64,000 nucleotides of DNA, from assembly GCA_033060915.1 (NCBI GenBank), contig CM065393.1, forward strand, positions 6,633,501 through 6,697,500. Direction: 5' to 3'. Shown piece after piece: positions 35,293 through 45,479 of the stretch. Source of the DNA: Euryodendron excelsum. Lineage: Eukaryota > Streptophyta > Magnoliopsida > Ericales > Pentaphylacaceae. The position numbers were made by a program, and so were the translations under genes. A model generated the notes under the pieces. The model was not told the DNA's origin, ran no database searches, and worked only from the letters and a program-made list of their open reading frames with translations. How positions within the stretch are numbered: the first letter of the stretch is position 1; every line of letters starts with the position of its first letter.

Positions 35293-36206
35293 CTGAAATT
35301 GTTATTAAGTCCAGTCAGATTCCTATCTTGTTAAATCATAAATCAGGATGCCATTAAATGATTCACTAAGCTGATAGTAGTTATATAGAAAAAGACAAGT
35401 ACATAAGGTGTTAAGTAAGTACAACAAAATAACTTAACACTCTCCGATTCATTCCTCCCATCTATGATTATCCAAAACACGGAGGATCGCAAACACTACC
35501 ATAGTTACTAGTAGAAAAAGACACATATATTCTAATCATAGTCACGTTACCACACTCCTTCCTAGATCACATACTCATCTCCTTCTCTGGTTCTTCCTCA
35601 CTATCAGATACATCTATCACCAAGGTGCTAGATAACATCGGTATAATAGGGCTAACTATAGGTGTAGGGTCGTCCACGGACATCTCAGGAGTTACTGGGT
35701 GATACTCAGGGGATGGTGGTTAGTAAATAGGAGGCAGTGCCATATATGGGGCAGACTATTGTCCTTGTATAACTGTATGTGGTGGGGGTGGCTCAGGTTA
35801 CCCTTGAACTTCCAGAAGTGGTAACTCTCTGGATAACTACATGCTTAATGTCAAATGTTGATACTCAATGGGACTCCTCACAATCTCCGCGACCTCCTGA
35901 ACTATCCCTTTCAGAAAAGTCACCCAGTGTCGGATAACAGAGTCCTCAACACTCCTAGGAAGATCTCCCCATCACTGAGCAACTCCTGCAATCTCAGTTT
36001 TAAGAAAAGCCGTAGCCTAGTTACTAGTTACTACTCTACGGTTATCTCTTATATTACCTTTGACCTCAAGCTGAGTAAGTCATCACATACGGATAAATTT
36101 ATCTGCACATGAGAGTTAGAATTAGCAATCAGTCGATACTAGAAAGGTAACGTACATGATGTATTCTACAAGTAAGAGGTTTAATTCCCAAATGACCTAA
36201 AATCGT
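35293..36206 (-). other. Leader region of the Tekay-like element
   Basis: About 0.9 kb between the primer site and gag with no motif-bearing ORF; the open frame at 35855-36112 on the other strand has no support. Confidence 0.55.
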
Positions 36207-36218
36207 GCTATGATACAA
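36207..36218 (-). other. Primer-binding site (initiator Met tRNA type)
   Basis: On the minus strand TTGTATCATAGC lies 5 bases inside the 5' LTR border. It differs at two sites from TGGTATCAGAGC, the site complementary to the initiator methionine tRNA used by most gypsy chromoviruses. Confidence 0.8.
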
Positions 36219-36223
36219 ACTTT

Positions 36224-38350
36224 TGTTACGGCCCACTTCACTCTCTTTAGGTCGGGACAAGGGGGGTTATAGATAACAATGTTTCATAAGCATAAATCTT
36301 AACACAATCCGAGAAGTCATGTTATTATTACATTGTGATAGAAAGCTAATGGAACTTCTACATTTAAGTCTTATTATAGTTACAACTAAAAGAACTAATT
36401 AACTTATGTGCTCCAAAGAGACAGGATAGCAGTGGGACTCGTTTCCATATACATTTCCTTGAAAATTTAGTTGATGCCTCAACTCCTAAATAATGTCCCA
36501 TAAAATAGGAGTGAGTTATGCAACTTAGTAGGAATTCTATCTTTTCTATAATGCACATGTTTAAATGCAGTGCAGTAAAAAGAATGGTGTCACATGCATA
36601 TGTCCCTTATAGTTTCTTTATATCAATACTAGGATCCTGGAAGTATGTTCTGTCAGGGCCAATTCAAGCTAATGGGTTCACCCATGATGCTCCTCCTACA
36701 TCAAGACAATGAATCACATCCATGATCATCTAGCCTGTATCAAGCCCAATGAATGCTAACTTGTGGCAGCCCCGTTTATCGGTTGGTCAAGTTCATCCAT
36801 GATACAAACCCAGGGTCTTTTAACATTTCAGTTATTCATCCCTTATTCCTCCCTAGTGATGCAAGCAATCTTGTAATGCAACTTTGAAATCATTATAGCA
36901 AAGAATATAATTGATAAAGGAATCAACAGAACATTTAATAGAATGAAAATGAGCATGTATCTTAGAGAATACATAGTTTCCGACTTTGTTGATATTTCTG
37001 GATCAAGTTATCCCTAATTCATATATTATCTCTTGGATAAAGAATCAGTAGTTAGCCTTCCTGCTTGGTTATCAAAATTTACCACAATTGCCCTTTTTCT
37101 CAGTGTCCAAGAGTTGAAAATCTTACAATCAATTTGAGCAATGTTAAATAATGAAAATAATCATAATACAGTGGTTAGCTTGGTGGTGTTAGTCCATGGA
37201 ATTCTTCTCATCTCCCATCAGGGACAAAATTGCCCAGTGTTGAAACTCAAGAGGATTATCTTGAATTTATACCGGGAGGTTCAGTGACCCCAACTCTCCC
37301 ATTTTTGGATTCCTCATATTTTTAGAGGTGTTTTGGTAAAATTTCAGATCATTCCCTTTATTATTATATTTTCTATGATTTTCCTTGTTAAAACACTGTT
37401 TTTAATTCACAAAAAATCATAGAAATATCAAAATATTCCAGAAAAATAGGGGAAGGCCTGTTTGGATGTCAGAAAGACACCGTAAAAATTTCAGGGTAAG
37501 GGCTGCTTCGACGTGCCTACATACGCCACCACCCACGTGTGGGGAAGGAAGACAAAGCCTTCATCTTCTTCCTCGCAGGACTGAGAGCTCTCTTGCCAAA
37601 ATTTTCAACTATTTGTGGTCATCATGGCCATGCATGTGCATCCTAGAGATACATAAGGACCTGGGCTACACGCTCATGGCCAGTGCTCGACCAACGGTGG
37701 CCAGAGGTGGCAGTTTTGGGCTGGAAAACCCCACTGCATGGCGGAACCCTAAGGTTCCAGACTTGCAACTGGGTTTTCGACCCCTTTCCTGTGGTTTTCT
37801 GGAGAAATGTTCTTCATGAACTTTGTTCCTGACGTCGAGTTGAAGAGGACCCAATAGGGCTCGTCGGCAATGGTTACCAGTGGGCGGCGTTTTATGTTTA
37901 CTTTGTTTTTTAGGTGAACTTACCTTCCAGGGCCATTTCGGCACATGTATAGAGATATGAGGCCTTTCTAGGACTCCTTGGAGGTCTAGGAGGAGCCTCA
38001 CATTCCTGTGACAGGTCTTAGACCTTGGTTCGAACGATTACCCCATCCTAGTCGTGCAATGCCCATTTTTCTCGCTTGTTTCTCTGGCACCACAACGGGC
38101 AGGGGGTCGGGATTCTAGTGTGTTTGGGACGGTGAAGGGCAGAGGAAGAAGTCCCTCACCGTGCTCGACTGCTCTCCCTTTCTCTCTCTCTCTCTACAGC
38201 TCTCTATTCTATCTCTATACTCTCTTTCTCTGCTTTGAATAACTGGGAACCATTTGAGGGAGTAGGGTTTCAAATATATATATATAGGTAGACGGGTGGG
38301 TGCATTATGTGAAGGGTTGGTCGATGCATGGGGAGCACTCCTTCCCCGCA

Positions 38351-38389
<39 letters not shown>

Positions 38390-38563
38390 TCTCTCTCCAT
38401 CTCTCTTTATATCTCTATATATATATCTCCCTCTCTCTCGTAGGTCGGCCACCAAGTGGCTTGCATGGGCATTCCATGCCTAGCATGTGGGTCACACAAC
38501 CACCTTGTGCTCTGGGGAGGCTTCTCTTTCTCTCTTTCTTTCTCTTAGTTCTCTATATAATGC

Positions 38564-38603
<40 letters not shown>

Positions 38604-39134
38604 CCACTAGGTGGTTTGTATGGGTCATATAGTGCCTAGTATGTAGGGTGCAAGGTGTTTAGTGGAGTGGGTGTGTGTGTTAATATATTCTATGTATTAA
38701 CATTACTAACCTTATAATAAGAGCACTTACTATATATGTATATATTACGAGAATTAATGCAACCAAGGGTGCTTCAATATATATATATATGCATGGATTC
38801 AGCCATCCCCTCCAAATGGTGTTGTAATAAGAACAAAACCAGTGTGTTTTAGTGTAATGGCCTAAAATGAAGTTTTTGCATGTGGTGTTCAAATTTATTT
38901 AAATATACCATATCTAAGGCCTTCACTAACGTATGAAATCCTAAATTGGTGTTTGAAGAGTCCGTTTACGGCCTTGACGTTTCCCGACACTACTATGTGC
39001 GAGTAAGGTGTCATACTGGGGTTTCACTATTTAACTATGGGTTTAATTTTTTTTCTAGCCTAATTTTCCAGTGACAGATGTTCCAGTCCTATTAAGGACG
39101 TAATGCAGTCAATTAGAAAATCACAGGTATTACA
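36224..39134 (-). mobile_element. 5' LTR of the Tekay-like element
   Basis: 2911 bp, about 88 percent identical to the 3' LTR over the first 395 aligned bases. It starts (minus strand) TGTAATACCTGTG and ends GGGCCGTAACA, the last bases showing decay of the usual GTGACA. It contains (CT)n tracts at about 38353-38450 and 38568-38600. The apparent ORFs inside these tracts are low-complexity. Confidence 0.92.
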
Positions 39135-39139
39135 TTAGG

Positions 39140-39480
39140 TACATTGCACAAGACGTTCGAACGCCGTTCGGATGACCATTCATAACTGCAGCCATTGTTC
39201 GGACATCAAACATAGAGGTAAGATGTCATCTCTGAAGTTTTAAATTTGTCGATCGAACCACCATTCAGACGACCATTGCTATTCCCAAGAAACCTACTAG
39301 TCGTTCAAACAACTTAAAATGTGTGTAATTCGTTGTTCAAATGATGACCCTAGTCAAACCGGCAGCCAAGTCAAATGCATGCTACATTAAGAGCATCGTC
39401 TGGACAATCGAAATTGCACTAAAATCATCGTTTGAATGATCAAGCCCTAGGTATGTGAACTTTGACTGAACCATTTGTAT
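39140..39480 (+). repeat. Athila LTR-like stretch inside the outer element
   Basis: It contains several GTTCGAACG/GTTCGGAC-type near-palindromes and the phrase 'GCACTAAAATCATCGTTTGAA', which parallels 'TATACTAAAATCATCGTTCGG' in the LTR at 42624-43896. It may be a piece of a further Athila-like LTR or of a diverged internal copy. Confidence 0.45.
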
Positions 39481-39829
39481 TCATTCCCGCGCGATATAGT
39501 TCGAACTTCTAGAGAGAGAGAGAGCAGTTCTAGAGAAAGAAAGTGGGGGATCATCATCTTCTATGTGTTTGTACGTGACTTTTGCTAGATTCTCAATCTA
39601 GCACGAGGTATTTGTTAACTTTTCATCACATTCTTCACTTTTCACCGATTGATTTCATTTTTTTTTACAATATTCATTGTGGTTATTCCCTTGTTTTTTG
39701 TTGTGGTTGTGTTGAATGATGAAGAGAGTGGTGGTTATTGGAGTGGGATTGCTAGCTTGCCGGGTTTTGTTGCAGTTTGTAGTTAAGTGTGGTGATGTGG
39801 GTGTTAACAATTGTGCCCCCGAAACCAGC

Positions 39830-41006
39830 GATGGCCCCAAAGAAAAGCACTAAAACTTCGAAGGGTAATACCAAGGGGGCACCAACTTAGAGTGCCACCC
39901 CACCACTGGAATGTAGTCATATGCCTATCCCCTTAGAGGTTAGAACCCGTCATTTGGCCACTATTGCAGCCCAAGCTCAAACCAAAACCTTTGATGAAAC
40001 CCGTTTCAAAACCTTCCAGGCTGAACAATTCTTCCAAATGGTCTTTACAAAATGAGGGGTGGTCGTTGAGCGACCCATTGATCTCGAGAGTTCCAGAGGA
40101 CCACCTTTTAATTGGGCTGGGGAGTTTGAGAGAAGGGGCTGGGTGAAGTTTGCCAAGTACTCAGGGGTAGCCATCATTACTTTGTGTAGGGAGTTCATGG
40201 CCAACATTTATAAGGGCAAGGACACCTCGGGGCAGGAGCATTTGGAGTCTTGGTTTAGATGGACCTTAGTTGTTCTCACCCCGGACACCTTTGTCCAATA
40301 TTATGGTATCCCAAGGATTGAGAACGCTCAGTTTGCTTAGCCGTGGCTCGGACCAAAGGCAACTGAGAGTGTTTGTAATGAAATTGCTTAAACCTGGAGC
40401 GCCAAGGCCCAGAGAGACCCAAACTAAGAAGAAGTTTTTGAATGAGAGGTACTTACCCTTGTTTATCTGGTCCTATCATAACCTCTTACCATTGACCCAT
40501 TTAGTTGAGATTTCATTAATACGAGTGCAGTTGTTGTGGGCTATCAGGACAAGCCTGACCATTGATCTACCTCGTTACATCTTCATGCTCCTGTACACCT
40601 TATGCACCAACCCTTCACCTTTGGCCAATATCCCACATGGTTGCCTTCTAACTAAACTATTCAGGTATAAAAAGTCAAAATTCCTAACAATGCCATACAG
40701 GAAAAATCTAAGAGTAAAATTACCCTTAAGACTATCTCTAGGTCTAAGGGGCAGTATGTTAGGCACCCAGCCCTAGAAGGGGAGTTTTCATTGTCAAATG
40801 AGATGTGGGAGGCTCATGTGAAGGAGTGTAGGGAATTTAAGGCAGGTATGGTCGAGAGGATGACAAGGGTAAAGGTAGTTCAGAAGGACTAGTTAACTAT
40901 CATGCACCGTCAGTCCGCATTGATGGAGGAGATCCTCGAGCACGTGTTAGGACAGAAAAAGATGAGGACAAGGATGACAATGATGATGCTACGAATGATG
41001 AGTAGA
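39830..41006 (+). pseudogene. Extra ORF 2 of the Athila-like element (plant transposon protein family)
   Basis: The frame starts near ATGGCCCCAAAGAAAAGCAC (MAPKKSTKTSKGN), with a Lys/Thr-rich head usual for this ORF. Blocks: ETRFKTFQAEQFFQ, VVVERPIDLESSR, FNWAGEFERRGWVKFAKYSG, TLCREFMANIYKG, WTLVVLTPDTFVQYYGIPR. These match the same Transposase_32-type family as the ORF at 26490-27480, but the two differ widely in sequence. A stop-rich middle (40370-40680) and an acidic/basic tail (WEAHVKECREFKAGMVERM) follow. There are many stops and at least one frameshift near 40340. The function of the family is unknown. Confidence 0.6.
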
Positions 41007-41009
41007 TGG

Positions 41010-42606
41010 TGAAGCTGGAGTTTAGATTGTTTTGCATTTCATCATGCTATCATTTCTATTGGCGATCTAAAACTCTATTGTTTTTATTTGTTTATCTTTG
41101 ATGGACACTTGCTTGTGAAGTTCTGGATATTGGGATACAATTGTGTTAGTGCCTTGGACTGTTAGGCATATTGTGATACTTTGAAGCATGGGGATGTGGA
41201 TATTTATGTTTGTCTTTTTGGTTTAAATATATATATATACAAACATATGGAGCTTGTCTCCTCTTTTGTTCTGGTATTTACATCTGTTTCAAGTTTCTCT
41301 TGGCATCTCAATATCGGCACAGTTTCGAATAAGTAATCTTGACAGGTACACCGATATATGGTCTGTAATTTTCATTTGACTTTAATTGCCTATTTATATA
41401 AAGAATATGTTGATTAACATTGGTAATAGGAAGTAGTTGAGATTGGAATTGACAAGTAATACTCTCCCCTGATTTCTTGGGTACTCTGAATTTTTATACA
41501 ACTTTGGGATATGTTAAGGATTGGTTTAATTAACTTGGATGTCGAATTTGCATTGATAACTGAGTAGTTTAATTTTTTGGAGTTTGGATATTATGTCTGT
41601 TGACAGTGGTGACTTTACCTTAAGAGACTAAGGCTTTATCTTACTTGGAGTGTTCTATGCTTACTTTTTATATTTCTTCTCTCGTATTTGCTTAGCAGCT
41701 TTATTACTTTTTGGTTTTGATTTGATTGCTTGAGTTGTAAGGAATATGGATACATTCGAACTGTTACTCTAAACTCAAGGTTGTACAGTCTTAGGAATGA
41801 GATGAGGCCATCTTTGATTTTTGAGCCACAAAGTTGCTCATAACGTACTATCTTTGAAACCCATTTGAGTTGGATTGTGTTCTCTTCTACCAATTGATCA
41901 CTAATTGGGTAGATAAGGTGTATATACAAAAAAAAAAAAAAAAACAAAAAACAGAAGAGAGAGAGAAAAAAAAAGGGAATGCATGAGATATTAAGAAGAG
42001 TCAATACTAAATTGAATGTTAATCTTGAAAGAGTAGGTTTTTCCTAAGCATGGAGAAGCAAAAAAAAAAAAAAAAAATGAATGAAAAGAGAAAAGAAAAA
42101 GTTCAAAAACAAATGTGGAAATGATAGAAAGAAAATAGTGAATTGAATGAAATGTTGTATCTTAATTCAACTGGTTAACTCATTCAACTTAAAGATACAT
42201 TCGAAAGCTCAGATTTGATTGACCTTCCCTCTTTCGGCTAATTTCCAACCTGAACAAGTCTTTGGTAACTTGAGATGTACAGTCTTGGGTGAGTGTATTT
42301 GTGGGTTCTTGTATCTATACTCTGGAGATTCATTACAGTTAAGTATCTTTCATAGAGTTATGCCAATTCACTTTCGTTATTGCATAAGTGTTTTTCAATT
42401 CACCAGTTATGCTATTTGATCACTACATTTGCTCCATAAATGCACAACTTGTGTGGAATCCTATGAGTTTCAATCTTTGGGAGTGAAGTTCACTAGGGGT
42501 AACCTAGGTGTTTAAAGGCTTGGTGCATAAGCTAAATGCACTTGTGACTCCTATGAAAGTGGAGATTATCTTGTTGATTTTTAATATTTTACTAGGGACT
42601 AGCAAA
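41010..42606 (+). other. 3' untranslated region of the Athila-like element
   Basis: A long AT-rich stretch before the PPT with A-rich runs at about 41929-41946 and 42060-42077, as commonly seen in Athila 3' regions. The part 42470-42606 matches the reverse complement of 52105-52220, confirming it as the family's conserved 3' end. Open frames here are short and unsupported. Confidence 0.65.
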
Positions 42607-42623
42607 AAGCTAGTTGAGGGGTG
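42607..42623 (+). other. Polypurine tract of the Athila-like element
   Basis: AAGCTAGTTGAGGGGTG directly precedes the 3' LTR start at 42624. The same 'ACTAGCAAAAAGCTAGTTG' lead-in is found in reverse before the LTR at 51003-52096. Confidence 0.7.
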
Positions 42624-43896
42624 TGATTGCGCTCTAAAAGTGCAATTATAAGACCTTAACTTGTGCTTTGTTACACTTAGTTTAGGATTGTAGACATCTC
42701 TTTAGTTATATTCTAGTACTAATTAAGTTTGTTCTGATTTCTGTAGGAAATGGAGCTAAGAAGGACGTCGAAAGCAAGGTCACTAATTCAGTCGTCCGGA
42801 CGTCGTTCAAACGTTAGTTGCAGCAAAGAGAGAGCTTGTAGAAGTTGGCAATTGAAAAGGTTGTCCTGACGTCGTTCGGACAATGGGTCGAGATTCAGAG
42901 AGTTGATTATGGACATGCAATAGTAGTCCAAACGCCATCTGATGTTGTTCGGATGGCCAACAAAAGATTTCCAAGATGAAGATCTCGCCGTTCGAACGAC
43001 CAAAATTATACTAAAATCATCGTTCGGACGATGCCCCAGCCCAGCTTTGAACTTTGTAGTTTCCTTTTTGGTTTAGGACTTTAGATTAGCATATAAATAC
43101 TTGTAATTATTTCTAGAGCTGGGGGTTCAACTTTAGAAGTACTTGGAAGGATATTTTGAAGAGTCTTGAAGGCTTGTAAAGGTTTTCATTCAATCTTTTT
43201 GAATTTTCTAATAATTTCAATCTTAAATTCACATATATTTTTAGTAATGATGCTTCACTAAATCTAAGATTGGGTTCAATTGTGATGGATGTTTGATGTA
43301 TCTTTGGTGAATCATTAAGAATCCATGGTTTTAACTATTTAAATCTTTTGTTAAAATTAAACATTATTGATTCTCTATGTTCTTGATCTATTGAAAGCAA
43401 GAAATTCTTGACTATGTTCTTGAGTTGTAATACAAAAATTAGGGTTTGGGATTATAGTTACTTGAACCAATGGTATGAATACTTGAAGCAAGATATTGCA
43501 AAACAAGGCTCGGGAATCAAGAGCATAGGGTTTAAAGCTCCATCTTCCAAACAAAGGCTATGACAAAGCCCATGGTTTGAGTTATTAAAAGAGAATCTTA
43601 ATGAATCACTAAGAACATTGACATCCTAATCAATTGATTCCAAGTCTTCCATTCATCAATCACAAGTCTAGTTTATATTTTTGTTTTAGTTAATATTCAT
43701 CTCTTGACCTATCAATTTTTGGTTTATTATCACTTCACCTTGGTCGGTTTATTAGTTTTCTTGTAGACGAATCGTTGTTTTTGCGTATTAGGTTAAGTCA
43801 ATTCAAGTCCCTATGGATCGATCTCAGACTTTCGAGTTATTACTGCATTACAATCACACATTGGCAAATATCAATCGCAATACTTTGGAGTGATTA
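42624..43896 (+). mobile_element. 3' LTR of the Athila-like element
   Basis: 1273 bp, starting TGATTGCGCTC and ending GAGTGATTA, where the 5' LTR has GAGTGATCA; the terminal CA has become TA. GGTAG follows. It has the fuller LTR sequence, including the part deleted in the 5' copy. Confidence 0.87.
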
Positions 43897-44196
43897 GGTA
43901 GTTAGTGGCTCACCTCTTTAAATTGTTCTTCTTTGACAGAGATTCTGTGTGGCAAACTCTGTGTTTTTTGGGTACATACAAGATGCGGTGTAGAGCAATA
44001 CAATTTGTCTACGTCGTGTTCTTGGAGAACTGTGGGGAAATATTGCTGGATTTTCCTTAAAGTATTCCTGAATGGGATAGGACCACCTGCTTGTTAAAGA
44101 TGAGTTGGATGGATAGGTTTCTCATTGCATGATCATGTATGATTGATATTTGAGTTACGACGACTAAGTAATGTTTATGTGCGCATGTATAGAAAG

Positions 44197-45005
44197 ATGG
44201 ACAAGACTTGGATTGATTTTGGTGATAGGATTTTAAGGGAATATGTAGATGGAATAGACCAATTTCTTATGTTTGTGTACACCGGTAAGGGTGTAGATTC
44301 AGTGATCCATTGTCCCTGTAGGCAGTGTGTGAATCGCTACTCTTTTTCATGAGATGTTGTGTGCGACCATCTTCTGAATAAGGGGTTGTTAAGGAAATAT
44401 AAGATTTGGACTAGTCATGGGAAACCATATCCTTCTACTTCTAGCATCCCTGACAGAGATGGTGGAATGGTGGGGGATTCAGACTTTGGGGATAATATGA
44501 TTGGAATGATAAATGATATTATTCCACATGTAGATGCAAGTACAGAGAATGATGAAGGCTATATAAGAGCGAATGAAAAAAGTATTAACTATTTCAAATT
44601 TCTAGAAGATGCACATAGTGAATTGTATCCGGAATGTAAGAAATTTAGTAAACTGTCATTCATTGTTCAACTCTTGCATCTGAAGGTGCTTAATCATTGG
44701 ATGGACAAATCTACAAATATGTTACTTGAGTTATTGAGCGAGGCTTTCCCAGAGGGTGTGCAACTTCCAAGCAATTACTATAAAGCTCAAAAGATAACTG
44801 AAGATCTAGGCTTTACATATATGACTTGGGATGCATACCCTAACAGTTGTATATTGTTCAGGAATGAGCACGCCGATCTTAATCACTGTGTCATATGTGG
44901 TAAATCTAGATGGAAATAGGGTGCCAATATTTCAGAAAATTGTGGTAAACGGAGGCTTGCAAAATAGATGAGGTATTTTCCTTTGAAGCCAAGGATGTGA
45001 GAGAG
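44197..45005 (+). pseudogene. TNP2-like CACTA transposase, N-terminal part
   Basis: The start is the ATG at 44197 (MDKTWIDFGDRILREY). The first 52 codons hold the transposase-associated zinc-binding block (IHCPCRQCVNRY). An in-frame TGA at 44350-44352 probably replaces CGA. After it follow DHLLNKGLLRKYKIWTSHG, then the TNP2 domain start: FLEDAHSELYPECKKFSKLS, HLKVLNHWMDKSTNMLLELL, AFPEGVQLPSNYYKAQKI and LNHCVICGKSRWK. It stops at 44917-44919 and continues brokenly to RYFPLKPRM near 44995. The catalytic centre of TNP2 lies further on and is deleted. In CACTA elements this protein cuts the ends. Confidence 0.87.
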
Positions 45006-45225
45006 AATTTAAAAGAGGAGCCAATGCTGGTCCATCATAGTCTCAGATAGATCCATTAGCAGTTAGTGTGGAAGAGATCACTCGACAGGTGACCATGACA
45101 ATGAGAGAGGATTTAAGAGAGAAGCTACGAGAAGAGCTGAGAGAAGAGATCACCTGATAGGTCACCATGCAATTGATGAAGGCCGGTCTCCTATCTATAG
45201 ACGCCTTAAGACAGGTGTAGTAAAT
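45006..45225 (+). pseudogene. C-terminal piece of a second CACTA gene
   Basis: The frame reads SQIDPLAVSVEEITRQVTMT and REDLREKLREELREEIT, then stops. This charged, coiled-coil-like tail resembles the end of plant En/Spm-associated (Transposase_24 type) proteins that follow TNP2. It abuts the TNP2 remnant, which shows an internal deletion of several kb relative to a full element. Confidence is limited because the match is to a low-complexity tail. Confidence 0.45.
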
Positions 45226-45479
45226 TAACAATTTGTACACATATAATATGTTTAATACTGCATTATATACTTGACCAAGTATAATATAATTTATCTTAAT
45301 GTTTAGGATCCGAATACATCTAGTGAGCGCTAGGTATGACATGAGTCTGTGGGCGATGATGCTATACCATCTCGTTCGACCTCATTGCCTCGTTTGGCTT
45401 CTTTGCCTCCACCTCCAGAGCAAGTATCCTCATGGCATTTTTTTCATCTTTTTTCCTTGACCTATAAAAAGAAAAAATC

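Larger units (their letters stand above)
27822..39134 (-). mobile_element. Tekay/Del-like chromovirus (Ty3/gypsy), complete, TSD TTAGG
   Basis: Two long direct repeats (27822-30721 and 36224-39134) enclose, on the minus strand, PBS, gag, protease, RT, RNase H, integrase with chromodomain and PPT. The LTRs run TGTAATACC to GTCGTGACA. TTAGG is duplicated at 27817-27821 and 39135-39139. It is inserted in the Athila-like element in opposite orientation. In the first roughly 395 aligned bases the LTRs differ at about 48 sites, so this insertion too is old. Protease and RT have lost a catalytic Asp and all genes have stops. The Tekay/Del assignment rests on the RT and RNase H wording and the C-terminal chromodomain-like block. 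Confidence 0.92.
19884..43896 (+). mobile_element. Athila-like Ty3/gypsy retrotransposon, host of a nested element
   Basis: The 5' LTR starts TGATTGCGCTC at 19884 and the related 3' LTR ends at 43896. GGTAG is duplicated at 19879-19883 and 43897-43901. In order it contains PBS, gag, protease, RT-RNase H, integrase, an extra ORF, then (after the inserted Tekay-like element at 27822-39134) a second extra ORF, a long AT-rich 3' region, a PPT and the 3' LTR. Without the insert it is about 12.7 kb, as usual for Athila elements. The protein sequences match the Athila lineage in gag, in the protease block and in the long integrase C-terminus. The LTRs differ at about 15 of the first 172 aligned bases, so the insertion is old. 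All coding parts are broken. Confidence 0.87.

Noticed and set aside
35855..36112. Plus-strand open frame opposite the Tekay leader
   Set aside because: No motif and antisense to the element; likely chance.
38296..38610. 104-residue open frame on the plus strand
   Set aside because: It is made by CT/TC microsatellites (Leu-Ser runs) in the Tekay LTR and is not kept in the other LTR.
41636..42004. 122-residue minus-strand open frame
   Set aside because: Low-complexity Phe/Leu run from the A-rich tract in a 3' untranslated region.
42788..43003. Minus-strand open frame in the Athila LTR
   Set aside because: Shadow of LTR text; not open in the 5' LTR and without motifs.
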